From assembly GCF_011046555.1 (NCBI RefSeq), contig NZ_CP049246.1, positions 1,674,001 through 1,738,000 of the forward strand: a stretch of 64,000 bases of DNA. Reading direction: 5' to 3'. Below are positions 9,959 to 19,730 of the stretch, piece after piece. A program made the translations under genes and the position numbers. Origin of the DNA: Sphingobacterium lactis. GTDB lineage: Bacteria; Bacteroidota; Bacteroidia; Sphingobacteriales; Sphingobacteriaceae. The notes under the pieces are model-generated. The model had not been told where the DNA came from, searched no databases, and saw only the letters and a list, made by a program, of their open reading frames with translations. Each line of letters starts with the position of its first letter. Within the stretch, counting starts at the first letter, position 1.

Positions 9959-12900
9959 TTATTCCACGATTCGCAGCTGTATATTTCCTGACCGGGCATT
10001 GGTGGTCGGGTCGTACATGCCCTCGATCTGGGTTATCCCCGAATTGAATGCACCGATGTTATTGGCCTTCACTTCGTAGGTAAAGGTGCGCTTTCCTTTC
10101 GGAAGATAATCGAAGAAATAATTTGTGGAGGCATCCTTCAGTGTGAAGTAATATCCCTCGCGCCAATGGTAACCGGAGCTGCGGAATACCGGTTCTACGC
10201 CTGATGGACGGCTATCTTTCAGGTGGACATACTGCAGGTCCTCATCGTTGATGACCGTCAGGACAACCCTGATCTTTTCGCCTATCTTAGCCTCCTTGCT
10301 CTCCAACCATTCGCCCTTGCGTTCCACTTGGTAGACCTTGCTGACCTTCAAGCCTTTTGTCGATGCCTCCACCTGATCCAGGGGAAGGAAGAATTGATGG
10401 ATCAAACCACCATAAACCGTGCGATCGTTGTTGTTCTTAATCTCAATGTGGGTATCGGTCTGCAGTTCCTGTGGTGTAAAGGTTTTGGATGTCTGTCCCA
10501 ATATTACTGAATCCATCGCTACGGCTTGTCGATCGACCAAAACCTGGACATTGTTTTCCATTCGGAAGTCCTGCGGATTATTGGTCAATAGCAAGCTATA
10601 GATGGCATCTACGGTCATCCAGGTACTGCGCCAATAGTTCGCTTCCTTTTTATAGAAGATCCATTGGCTGATGGCATTGAGCTTGGTCGGATCGTACAGT
10701 TTATAGGCCTCCAGCAGATAACTGTGCAGGCTGATGTCGTTGTAGTGGTTGCTATTGGATTCCCAGTACATGCCACGGTTTTCATCGTAGATCACTTCCT
10801 GCATGATCCTGTTCTTGAGTTCATTGGCCTCCTTTCCAGCACCGAAGAGCTGGTTGACGATCCATGCCTTGGCGGCTATTCCCGCTGGACTACCAGCCGT
10901 GTGGAGTGGTGCCTTGGCTATTCGAGCCTGTAGCGTTTGCTTGGCCTTCGCCGGAACAGGAACTACGCCATGCCAGAAGTGACGTGCATAGAGGTAATCC
11001 AAAGCGATGGATGCTGATGCTTTCTCACCAAAAATGGCCGGGTCAGCGTCCAGGTTCTGGATCAGTTTTTTCATCGATCCCTGCATTTTTGAGCCAATGG
11101 AGCTTGGTTTTAACTGAAGTGCCTTTCCTGCAACTTCCAGAATGCGGATTGAGATAACTGTATTTGCACTTCCACCTTCAAACCATGGGAATGCTCCGTT
11201 ATCCAGTTGGGCTTTTTGCAGCTTGTTTTCCAATTGCTGTAGTTCGCTATGGATATTGCTGTTGAACAGCTCCGCCAAAGCAGCTAATTTCTTTTCATCG
11301 GCCTGCATGTCGCGGATCCAAGGCATCTCTTGTGCACTGAGCGAAGCCAATGCGCTGTTATCCGCTAAGCGCCCTTTTGTTTCCCTTTCGGTAATCGCTT
11401 TAAAATAATTCGCGATTGCTGGATATTCGGAACCGATGTATTCCACCATCTTCAATGCAAACCATCGGCTGGTTTGTTGCTCGGTGCAATCATACGGGTA
11501 ATTATTAAGGTAGTCCAATGCGGAAATAATTTCCAATATCGGATTGCTCTGTACCTGCACCTTTGCCGTGAGGTTTTCCTTGCCGGCAGATTCAAGGATT
11601 AGCTCTTGCTGCTGCTGCGGCTTGAGGGTGAGTTTTTGGGTTTCGGATATAAGGATTGAATTGTTCAAAACGGCCAATTCCTGCACTTCACCATCAGAAT
11701 AGCTATCTGAAGCGGCAACTATTTTTACCTGTACCGTTGGATAGCCAGCCGGTACCTTGATCTTCCAGGATACCGTTTGATTAGCACCCTGTTTCACGTC
11801 AAAGGATACGGATTCAGAATCGATAACAAAGTCTTTGGTTACCTCTGCATGATCAACGAGATTGATGAACGCTATCTTAGCCTGACCTTTTTGTTGTCCA
11901 TCGCTAAGGTTTTGGACCTGCGCCTTTAAAATCATTTCATCATTTTCGCGGAAATAACGCGGCAGGTTCGGTTGGACCATCAGTTGCTTCTGGGTCTGGG
12001 CATAGTGCATGGCCTCGCCAACTTCCAATTTTTTGCCGTGGGCAAATAATTGCAGTTTCCATTTGGTCAGTGCTTCCGGTGTCGTAAAATCGAAACTGAT
12101 AAGACCGTCCTTATCGGTGGTAAGATTGGGGTAAAAGAATGCGGTTTCCTTCAGATTTGTTCTCGGTACGACCTGATCAATTGCGCCGGATCCATCTTTT
12201 ATGGCCTCCTTTTCCTGCCGAAGAGGAGCGTCATGCAAGTCATCATATGCAGTAGGTTCGAAAGATGCAACCGATAGGCCGGCTACTTTTCCAGCCATGC
12301 CTATTACTGCAACTTCATTTAACACAGCATCGGATTCTATAGCGCTCGCGCTGTAGTCTACCCTAGAGAAACCGTGAATGATCGTCCTATTATAGTTTTC
12401 CCAATCCAAATTTCTCCATAAGCCATAGTTCATGAACATGGGAATGCGTGAACCTAACGGTGTCACCATCTGTATTGGATTAATGACCGCAATGGATTGT
12501 GGGTAATTGCTCCAGTAGAATAGGTCGACCAGCTCTCTTTTCGATTGATAATTATGCGGAAAGTCGGTCTCAAAGTAACCACGGATATAATTTACCTGGA
12601 ATTCGTCCAATGATGCATCATACATCGTAGCTAATACTTCAGCAGGAATGACTTTTCCGTCCTGGCGAATCTCAAAACTCCAGGTTTCCTGCGTTCCAGG
12701 AAGAATCTTGTCTCGAAAGGTTTTGGTCCTGATTTGCAATTTTTTCGATGCATCTGCAGCTGGAATCTGGAGGTCTATGTTTTCAGCCAAATTATTGACG
12801 ATCAACAAGGCGGATACGTTGAAATCCAGAGCGATATGTTCCCTGGTTACAGGAAAGGAATACTCGGACTTACCGTTCTGGAAGGGTAAAATCTGAATTT

Positions 12901-15730
12901 CTTCCTCAGAAAAACTATTTGAGGTGTATAGATACAGGTATTTCGCCTCTTTGACATCCGAATAAAAGGTGATTTTTGCTCGATCGCCCTCTTTATACTG
13001 TGTTTTATCAAAGTTAGCCACCAAGAAGTCCTTATCTGTGATTTTATGGGTTTCCGCGGCATACAGTTCCACGGTTCTTGTGGAGGTGACAGTATCCTTG
13101 CCCTGCATGCTGATCGCTTCCACAAGGTATGCGCCTCGATCGAAGAGTTCGGCATCCAACTTGACCAGGGATGTGTCGTTGGTATCAAAGGTGTAGCTTT
13201 TTACCAATGTCTTCTTGGGATCCTTTAACCTGGTATCGTCATAGATCAAAGGAAAATATTCCTTATAGGCTTTCTTATCCAAAATATGGAAATTAGCATC
13301 CTTAAATTGAAAGGTCTGCGGGGGCAAGGCCACTTCAGGTTCCTGGAATTTATAGATATTGACTTTCCCGGCAAATTTTAGGGGTTGGCCATTCTGGTTT
13401 TTGGTATCGATATGGAGTGTTGCCCATTTCTTTTCCTCCGCTCTATCCTCGGTCAAAATATTGATGCGCCATGGTTTTTCGTCAAACTGATAAAAGGCAA
13501 CAGCTTGTTGCATCTCTCCAGTTTGATTGACCACCTCTGCAGTTACCTGGATCGAGAACGACTTCAGCTTGGTCAGTGCTGTGTCGGTTAGGGGGATACG
13601 AATGTTGAATCTTCCATCCTCTGCAACGGTGACCGTACTGTCCTGCAATTGAAATTGCCTATATATGGATCCGTAGCTCGTGATATTTACCTTGTAGTTC
13701 ACGGTTGCTCCCGAGAGATTGACGCCTGAAAAAGTTTCGACCTTTCCCGAAAATACTGCCGTATCGGTTCGGGTATATGTTTCCTCGTTGGTATCAAAAA
13801 GGACTTTAAAAGTCGGTCTTTTGTATTCCTCTACACGGAAGAAGTGTGCATTGATCTGCTCCTTGCCCCGGTAGATTTCAATTCGCATGCCGCCGTTCAA
13901 GGTCAATTTTGGAATGTGCAGTTCGCCATGGATGGAACCGAAGCTGTTACTGGTTAGGGTAAGGGAATCAACATGCTGTCCATTTCCATCGACGAGTTTA
14001 GCCGTGATCTTCTGTCCTTCCAATACCTTTCCCGATAGAAAATCGCTAGTGTAAATGATCGATTTAAAATAGACGGTCTGACCAGGTCTATAGATTGCAC
14101 GGTCTGAAATTGTCCTAGCCCGGATATTTTCCTTGTCGTCTACATAATCCTGGAAATAGTTGTAACGGGCGGATTGCCTGTTCAATGGAACCAATTGTTT
14201 TTCGTCTTCGAGGTATAGTAAGAAATCACCGTTCGCGAAAGCGTCATCGCTTTCTTTTGGCTTAAAAATGAGCAGACCTTGCTTATTGGTCGTTGCTGTT
14301 TTTGACACCTGAATGGTTGAATCGGTGGTGTTGTGGAAGATTTGAATTTTCCGTTGGGCATAAGGCTGCCCATCGTTTCTGTTGATCAGCTGAACCAAAA
14401 GCGATTCATTGTCTTCTTTATCGGTCCGATTTTCTAGATAGCTGAATTGGTCGGTGATGATTATCGGATTTTTTGCCACGGTATGGAAAAGCCCATCATG
14501 GATAAAATCTTTATTATTGGAAACCAATACCATATAATTTCCAGCTTTTAGCGGATTTAGCTTATAAATGGTCTTATGTTCTTTGAAATCCTCCTCCCGG
14601 TCCAAATCGACCCGTTCCTCGTATGTAAGGGCAGCTGTTGTTGTTACCTTGCGGCTTGCGCTATCCTGTTCAAAGGTGAATTTCTGAAAGTTTTCGGGTG
14701 TATTGGTGATATTGTAGACACGGATGTACAAGTCTTTTGTATTCCTGAAATTGATAAAGAAGGGTACATATGTTTGCGTTGGTTGTTCATATTTGAACTC
14801 GACCCCCAAGGATGGCATCTTGATGATATTTTCTAAAAACTCTATATCTTTCAGCCATGGTGAATTTGCATAATCTTGTTTTGCTTGCTCCAGCATCGCT
14901 AGGGCTTCAACATATTTTTCCCTTGCGGCCAATAGCTCGGCAACCTTGCTAAGAAGAAAAGCATTAAAGTCACTTTTGTATGTTTCGACCTGTTGCAGCA
15001 GAGCCTTTTGTAGGTTATTTGATGGCTTCAACATTAGTTTTCGGTAAGCCAGATAAGCTTCAGCATTGGCATAACCTGCTGATCGATTCAGTGTACTGAT
15101 CTCATCAGCGAGCTGCTGAATCTTGGGCTCCGACTTTTTCCCCATATTCGGCAAGAAGTTGATGTATTGGAGACCGATCTGATGGAAAAGGGTTGGTGTC
15201 AAAGATTGATTCGTACTATCAGTAAGTAGATACTGCCAATTGGTAAGCCCCTCTTTCTTCAGCAGCTGTTTATTTTCCAATGCCTGTTGAAAAATGGAAT
15301 CGATGATTTTGTTCTTTGTAGAATCATTACCTGCAACAAACGGATGATCACTCTGACTTCTGAATCGTCTTTCACTGTTCAGAAACTCGGCATAAAAGAA
15401 TTGAAGCAGGCTCTTTACTACAGGTTTGGCGGTGCTGATTTCCTGTTGAAAATGCTGATCTATTTTTAGGAAAAATTGATCTTCCGTAACGTTAACCAGA
15501 AGCAACCTATTCTCTGCCAGAAAGGCCCGCAATACCATGGGGTCATTGCCAGTGCGCTTGGCATAGGCTTTTATGTCGCTTAGGATGGGTTTGGCCTCTT
15601 CGTAATTATGGATCGAGATTAACCTTTCCACTTCCTTCCATTTTTCCTGAATGGAGGGGTCGCCAGCATTTCCCTGGCCAAAAGAAAGAATAGGTAGTAG
15701 CATGCAGATCAAAATAAATAGCTGTTTCAT
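9959..15730 (-). CDS. Large alpha-2-macroglobulin family protein with thioester motif
   Basis: Bacterial alpha-2-macroglobulins are secreted or periplasmic protease traps. The start is at MKQLFILICMLLPILSFGQ, a clear signal peptide; six extra in-frame codons upstream are probably untranslated. Length is 1923 residues, longer than the E. coli YfhM type (about 1650). The N-terminal 300 residues are helical and Tyr/Leu-rich. MG-type beta domains follow, including the MG2 signature region RAIYRPGQTVYFKS. The variable bait-like stretch lies around residues 1040-1180. The thioester motif PYDCTEQ is intact (Cys1415), followed by a helical toroid domain and C-terminal beta domains. Near residue 1140 there is LNEVAVIGMAGK, reminiscent of the start of a TonB-type plug. 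No penicillin-binding protein 1C gene is adjacent, unlike many proteobacterial cases. Confidence 0.92.
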   Translation of the reverse strand: MKQLFILICMLLPILSFGQGNAGDPSIQEKWKEVERLISIHNYEEAKPILSDIKAYAKRTGNDPMVLRAFLAENRLLLVNVTEDQFFLKIDQHFQQEISTAKPVVKSLLQFFYAEFLNSERRFRSQSDHPFVAGNDSTKNKIIDSIFQQALENKQLLKKEGLTNWQYLLTDSTNQSLTPTLFHQIGLQYINFLPNMGKKSEPKIQQLADEISTLNRSAGYANAEAYLAYRKLMLKPSNNLQKALLQQVETYKSDFNAFLLSKVAELLAAREKYVEALAMLEQAKQDYANSPWLKDIEFLENIIKMPSLGVEFKYEQPTQTYVPFFINFRNTKDLYIRVYNITNTPENFQKFTFEQDSASRKVTTTAALTYEERVDLDREEDFKEHKTIYKLNPLKAGNYMVLVSNNKDFIHDGLFHTVAKNPIIITDQFSYLENRTDKEDNESLLVQLINRNDGQPYAQRKIQIFHNTTDSTIQVSKTATTNKQGLLIFKPKESDDAFANGDFLLYLEDEKQLVPLNRQSARYNYFQDYVDDKENIRARTISDRAIYRPGQTVYFKSIIYTSDFLSGKVLEGQKITAKLVDGNGQHVDSLTLTSNSFGSIHGELHIPKLTLNGGMRIEIYRGKEQINAHFFRVEEYKRPTFKVLFDTNEETYTRTDTAVFSGKVETFSGVNLSGATVNYKVNITSYGSIYRQFQLQDSTVTVAEDGRFNIRIPLTDTALTKLKSFSIQVTAEVVNQTGEMQQAVAFYQFDEKPWRINILTEDRAEEKKWATLHIDTKNQNGQPLKFAGKVNIYKFQEPEVALPPQTFQFKDANFHILDKKAYKEYFPLIYDDTRLKDPKKTLVKSYTFDTNDTSLVKLDAELFDRGAYLVEAISMQGKDTVTSTRTVELYAAETHKITDKDFLVANFDKTQYKEGDRAKITFYSDVKEAKYLYLYTSNSFSEEEIQILPFQNGKSEYSFPVTREHIALDFNVSALLIVNNLAENIDLQIPAADASKKLQIRTKTFRDKILPGTQETWSFEIRQDGKVIPAEVLATMYDASLDEFQVNYIRGYFETDFPHNYQSKRELVDLFYWSNYPQSIAVINPIQMVTPLGSRIPMFMNYGLWRNLDWENYNRTIIHGFSRVDYSASAIESDAVLNEVAVIGMAGKVAGLSVASFEPTAYDDLHDAPLRQEKEAIKDGSGAIDQVVPRTNLKETAFFYPNLTTDKDGLISFDFTTPEALTKWKLQLFAHGKKLEVGEAMHYAQTQKQLMVQPNLPRYFRENDEMILKAQVQNLSDGQQKGQAKIAFINLVDHAEVTKDFVIDSESVSFDVKQGANQTVSWKIKVPAGYPTVQVKIVAASDSYSDGEVQELAVLNNSILISETQKLTLKPQQQQELILESAGKENLTAKVQVQSNPILEIISALDYLNNYPYDCTEQQTSRWFALKMVEYIGSEYPAIANYFKAITERETKGRLADNSALASLSAQEMPWIRDMQADEKKLAALAELFNSNIHSELQQLENKLQKAQLDNGAFPWFEGGSANTVISIRILEVAGKALQLKPSSIGSKMQGSMKKLIQNLDADPAIFGEKASASIALDYLYARHFWHGVVPVPAKAKQTLQARIAKAPLHTAGSPAGIAAKAWIVNQLFGAGKEANELKNRIMQEVIYDENRGMYWESNSNHYNDISLHSYLLEAYKLYDPTKLNAISQWIFYKKEANYWRSTWMTVDAIYSLLLTNNPQDFRMENNVQVLVDRQAVAMDSVILGQTSKTFTPQELQTDTHIEIKNNNDRTVYGGLIHQFFLPLDQVEASTKGLKVSKVYQVERKGEWLESKEAKIGEKIRVVLTVINDEDLQYVHLKDSRPSGVEPVFRSSGYHWREGYYFTLKDASTNYFFDYLPKGKRTFTYEVKANNIGAFNSGITQIEGMYDPTTNARSGNIQLRIVE

Positions 15731-15918
15731 AACCTTGTGAATCATCAAAATTGAAATTTTCCCAAGTGATGCAATAATCGTTTGGTTTCCATAAAGCTAA
15801 GGAAAAAAACGCCTATTTTTTTTAAGGATACTTGATGGAGAGCTAATTAATTTTCATTTTTTTTAATGCTTTTAAGCGAGTTGATACAACAGAATTGATT
15901 CCTAAATGATATTTAGCA

Positions 15919-16818
15919 TTATGTTTTAATATTCTTGAATTGATTGACAATTTCCAGCATTAGCGGAATTCCAGGGTTTCGATTTTGTTTATTCCAGACC
16001 AAGGATAATGTAGTTCGTTGGGGTAGGTGCTGCAATTCCAAAAAATCCACATGGGTGTGGTATCCTTTTTTCAGGGAGGATGGCACAATAGCTACGCCCA
16101 GACCCTGGCTGACCAAGTTGAAAATACTGAGAGCATTCACGGTTTTCAGCGTTACATGTGGAACGAAATCATGGTCTTCAAAAATACTCATCACCAATTC
16201 GTAATAAGAGTTGCTGTATTCCTTGGAGAATAGAATGAACGACTCCTGCTTAAAATCCTGCAAATTAACTTTCCCTTTTGTCGGAAATCGATTCTTGGGT
16301 ACCACCAAGGAGAAATGTTCGGTGAGTATGGGTAACGACTCCATACCTATCGGCGTTTCCTTTATCCGCACAAATCCAAAATCTAGTTCCTTTTTGCTCA
16401 GCATTTCCAATTGGACTTCATTGGTGAGTTCATTGAGCGTAATGTCGATCAATGGCTGCTGTTTTTTCAATTCCACCAACAATTGAGGCAAAATGGCCTG
16501 AACTGCGGATCCGATAAACCCTAATTTTAAGGAGGTAATCTTCCCCTCTGTTATTTTCTCGATATGTTCCTTGACCGTTCCCAATTGATTGAACAACAGA
16601 TCCACTTCCTTTTGGAGATAGCTGCCAGCCTCCGTCAGGGCGACATTCCGCTTATCCCGAATAAAAAGAGGGGTACCATAATAGTCTTCCAATTGCTTGA
16701 TCTGTCGGGACAATCCCGGTTGGGCAATAAAAAGGCGCTCAGCTGCTCTTCGGAAGTGTAGTTCCTCTGCAACAACCTTAAAGTAATGTAAATGTCTTAG
16801 TTCTATTTGATAACTCAT
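15919..16818 (-). CDS. LysR family transcriptional regulator, candidate regulator of the hut operon
   Basis: The 299-residue protein begins with a winged-helix DNA-binding domain (residues 1-60: LRHLHYFKVVAEELHFRRAAERL, then QPGLSRQIKQLE, the recognition helix). A linker helix and a two-lobed effector domain (about residues 90-295) follow. The ATG at 16818 is chosen over a TTG three codons upstream because LysR proteins normally begin just before the ELRHLHYF helix. It is divergent from hutH, with 77 bases between start codons. By the usual LysR arrangement it would control the hut genes in response to histidine or urocanate. That role is inferred from position only; hut operons elsewhere more often use HutC or HutP. 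Confidence 0.9.
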   Translation of the reverse strand: MSYQIELRHLHYFKVVAEELHFRRAAERLFIAQPGLSRQIKQLEDYYGTPLFIRDKRNVALTEAGSYLQKEVDLLFNQLGTVKEHIEKITEGKITSLKLGFIGSAVQAILPQLLVELKKQQPLIDITLNELTNEVQLEMLSKKELDFGFVRIKETPIGMESLPILTEHFSLVVPKNRFPTKGKVNLQDFKQESFILFSKEYSNSYYELVMSIFEDHDFVPHVTLKTVNALSIFNLVSQGLGVAIVPSSLKKGYHTHVDFLELQHLPQRTTLSLVWNKQNRNPGIPLMLEIVNQFKNIKT

Positions 16819-16840
16819 AGGTATCAATTTATATAAAAAA

Positions 16841-16851
16841 TGGTATTACCA
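16841..16851. promoter_or_regulatory. Candidate LysR operator (TGGTATTACCA)
   Basis: An 11-base perfect dyad with TGGTA/TACCA arms around one base sits in the 77-bp space between the divergent regulator and hutH. It ends 18 bases upstream of a TAAATTTG -7 box, the usual place for a LysR activator site. Confidence 0.5.
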
Positions 16852-16869
16852 ATTATCAAATATAGCAGG

Positions 16870-16877
16870 TAAATTTG
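16870..16877 (+). promoter_or_regulatory. Candidate hutH -7 promoter element (TAAATTTG)
   Basis: This is an exact match to the Bacteroidota -7 consensus TAnnTTTG, 18 bases before the hutH ATG. No TTG is seen at the -33 position, consistent with an activator-dependent promoter. Confidence 0.5.
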
Positions 16878-16895
16878 GATATAGACAGGTTAATT

Positions 16896-18464
16896 ATGAA
16901 TACATTTAAATACGGAGAAGATTATTTAAGCAGTTCCATTGCTGTGGCAATTGCCAAAGGTGCGCAGCACGGGGTATTATCATCGGATACGATCGACAAG
17001 ATCAACCAGAGTGCGCAGTATGTGCAGGATATCGTGGATTCGGGCAAAGTGGTTTACGGGATCAATACGGGTTTTGGCCCTTTATGTACTACTTTGATCA
17101 GTCCGCAGGACACTAAGAAATTGCAGGAGAATATCTTGAAGAGCCATGCCGTTGGCGTAGGAGAACCCATCGATAAGGAATTGAGCAAATTGATGCTCAT
17201 CCTTAAAGTGCACGCATTGGCGAAGGGTTTTTCGGGTGTGCAATTAAGCACTGTAGAACGCATCATTTGGCATATTCAGGAAGATGTGATTCCAGTTGTA
17301 CCTAAGCAAGGTTCTGTGGGTGCATCTGGTGACTTGGCTCCACTATCGCATCTGTTCCTTCCCTTGATCGGTCTTGGTAAGGTGTGGAAAGATGGGCAAG
17401 TCGTGTCCACCTCATCCGTTTTGCAAGAGAAGGGCTTGGAGCCTATCCACCTCGGTGCAAAAGAGGGGCTGGCGCTGATCAATGGAACGCAGTTCATGGC
17501 GGCTCATGGTGTAAAAGCAGTCGTGGAAATGAACCGATTAATGAACAATGCAGACCTGATCGCAACCTTGATGATCGAAGGGTTGAACGGTTCCATTAAA
17601 CCGTTCTATGCGGAATTGCACCAATTGCGTCCATACCAAGGAAACAGTTTCGTGGCTTCCACCATCCATAACCTCTTAAAGGGTTCGGCAATTTTGGAAT
17701 CTCATAAGAATTGTTCACGCGTACAAGATCCATATTCGCTACGGTGCATTCCACAGGTGCATGGCGCTTCCCGCAATGCCTGGTTGCATTTTCGGGATAC
17801 CATCGAGCTAGAAATAAACTCGGTAACCGATAATCCAATCATTATCAATAATGAGCTTACCATCAGCGGCGGTTCTTTCCACGGTCAACCGATTGCCCTG
17901 CCTTTGGATTATGCAACATTGGCGGTGTCGGAACTGGGGAATATTTCAGACCGAAGAGTATACCTATCCCTGGAAGGTGAAACCAATGGGGTGCCGAAAT
18001 TGTTAATGAAGACAACAGGATTAAATTCTGGATTTATGATCTTGCAGTACAGTACTGCGGCCATTGCCAGTGAAAATAAAGGGTTATGTTTCCCGGCCAG
18101 TGCAGATAGCATTCCGACCTCTCTAGGGCAGGAAGACCATGTCAGCATGGGTTCCATCTCGGGCAGAAAGTTACTCCAGGTGTTGGATAACGTAGATAAG
18201 ATCTTAAGCATTGAGATGCTTTGTGCTGCCCAAGCGAAAGATTTCCACAACCCCTTGGCGTCGACTGCCGTGATCGAGGCGATACACCAACATATCCGGA
18301 AGACCATCCCGCACATCGAGGAAGATCAACCGATGCAGGAAATCCTGGACAACGCCTTAGCGATCATCAAATCTGGCGAATTGATCGAAGTCGCTAAACA
18401 AGCTGCTGCGGAACATCAAGTTGCCTATTTCGGAAAAGGTGAGGATTACTTTGAAAACTTTTAA
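16896..18464 (+). CDS. hutH: Histidine ammonia-lyase
   Basis: HutH removes ammonia from L-histidine to give urocanate, the first step of histidine breakdown. The Ala-Ser-Gly triplet at residues 143-145, in GSVGASGDLAPLSH, forms the MIO electrophilic cofactor by self-cyclisation. Other conserved parts are GINTGFGPL near the N-terminus and QDPYSLRCIPQVHG after the middle. Length is 522 residues, close to the usual 500-510. The ATG at 16896 is preferred to an in-frame TTG seven codons upstream, which would overlap the -7 box. It is the first gene of hutH-hutI-hutU-hutG and is followed two bases later by hutI. Confidence 0.97.
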   Translation: MNTFKYGEDYLSSSIAVAIAKGAQHGVLSSDTIDKINQSAQYVQDIVDSGKVVYGINTGFGPLCTTLISPQDTKKLQENILKSHAVGVGEPIDKELSKLMLILKVHALAKGFSGVQLSTVERIIWHIQEDVIPVVPKQGSVGASGDLAPLSHLFLPLIGLGKVWKDGQVVSTSSVLQEKGLEPIHLGAKEGLALINGTQFMAAHGVKAVVEMNRLMNNADLIATLMIEGLNGSIKPFYAELHQLRPYQGNSFVASTIHNLLKGSAILESHKNCSRVQDPYSLRCIPQVHGASRNAWLHFRDTIELEINSVTDNPIIINNELTISGGSFHGQPIALPLDYATLAVSELGNISDRRVYLSLEGETNGVPKLLMKTTGLNSGFMILQYSTAAIASENKGLCFPASADSIPTSLGQEDHVSMGSISGRKLLQVLDNVDKILSIEMLCAAQAKDFHNPLASTAVIEAIHQHIRKTIPHIEEDQPMQEILDNALAIIKSGELIEVAKQAAAEHQVAYFGKGEDYFENF

Positions 18465-18466
18465 GC

Positions 18467-19729
18467 ATGAATGTACAGGAAAAATTAATTGGTCCGTTCA
18501 AGCAGTTGCTCACCATGCAGCATCTGCCTGTCAAGGGGGCTTTACAGGATAAGGATTTAGAGATCATTGCCGATGCAGGTATACATATCAAGGATGGCAA
18601 AGTGCAGACTGTAGGCAATTTTAAAGGCTTACAGGAGGCTTTAGGTGATTCAGTGGAACTGATAGAGCTGACGGGCGAATATGTGGCCCTACCGGGGTAT
18701 ATCGACTGCCATACACATATTGCCTTCGGCGGGAACCGTGCCAATGATTTTGCCATGCGCAATGCAGGAAGTTCCTACCTGGAAATTGCTGAAGCAGGTG
18801 GCGGAATTTGGAGTACAGTGAAGCATACCCGGGAATGTACGGAAGAAGAGCTGAAAAAGCTGACGCTGCAACGCGCTGATGACCTTTTTAAGCAGGGAGT
18901 AACGACTATTGAAGTGAAAAGTGGGTATGGACTGCGTGTAGACGAAGAATTGAAAACCCTTCGTGCGATTAAACAGGCCAATCTTTCCAGCTTTGCAGAT
19001 TTGGTGCCAACCTGTTTAGCCGCACATATGCTACCCAAAGATTTTGAAGGCACAGCAGCAGAATACTTAACATTGATGGCGAATGAACTTTTTCCCGTAT
19101 TGCAAGGCGAAGAGCTGACCAATCGGGTGGATGCCTTTGTGGAAAAGAGTGCCTTTTCAGCTGAGGAAATCGTACCGTATTATCAGCGCGCTAAGGAAAT
19201 GGGTTTTGATATCACTGTCCATGCCGATCAGTTCAGCACATCGGGTTCCCACCTGGCTGTCGAACTTGGCGCGGTCTCCGCTGATCACCTGGAGGCATCA
19301 ACAGCCAATGAGATTGACCTATTGGCCGATTCGGATGTGGTTGCCGTCGCGCTTCCAGCCGCGTCGCTTGGTATTGGATGCGCCTTTACACCGGCGAGAA
19401 AACTATTGGATGCAGGAGCCAGCTTGGCCATAGCTACCGATTGGAACCCAGGTTCCGCACCAATGGGCAAATTGATCGAGAGTGCTAGTATTCTGGCGAC
19501 CATGGAAAAGTTGAGCAATGCCGAGATTCTTGCGGCGATTACCTTCAGGGCAGCAAAGGCCCTCAACCTTTCAGACCGCGGTCGACTCGTAGAAGGTCAA
19601 TTGGCTGATTTTAATATTTACAGTACCGATAACTACCAAAACATTACCTATCAACAGGGGCGATTGCAACCTGTGGCCGTTTGGAAAAATGGCATGGAGG
19701 TCTATGTGCATACCGAAAAAATGAACTAA
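18467..19729 (+). CDS. hutI: Imidazolonepropionase
   Basis: HutI hydrolyses 4-imidazolone-5-propanoate to N-formimino-L-glutamate, step three of the pathway. It belongs to the amidohydrolase superfamily. The metal-site motif PGYIDCHTHIAFGG lies near residue 77, HADQF in the middle, and ATDWNPGSAPMG holds the conserved metal-site Asp. The C-terminal sheet has the usual GQLADFNIY motif. Length is 420 residues, as expected. It sits two bases after hutH and one base before hutU, so all are one transcription unit. Gene order H-I-U-G differs from the enzyme order of the pathway (H, U, I, G). Confidence 0.96.
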   Translation: MNVQEKLIGPFKQLLTMQHLPVKGALQDKDLEIIADAGIHIKDGKVQTVGNFKGLQEALGDSVELIELTGEYVALPGYIDCHTHIAFGGNRANDFAMRNAGSSYLEIAEAGGGIWSTVKHTRECTEEELKKLTLQRADDLFKQGVTTIEVKSGYGLRVDEELKTLRAIKQANLSSFADLVPTCLAAHMLPKDFEGTAAEYLTLMANELFPVLQGEELTNRVDAFVEKSAFSAEEIVPYYQRAKEMGFDITVHADQFSTSGSHLAVELGAVSADHLEASTANEIDLLADSDVVAVALPAASLGIGCAFTPARKLLDAGASLAIATDWNPGSAPMGKLIESASILATMEKLSNAEILAAITFRAAKALNLSDRGRLVEGQLADFNIYSTDNYQNITYQQGRLQPVAVWKNGMEVYVHTEKMN

Positions 19730-19730
19730 C

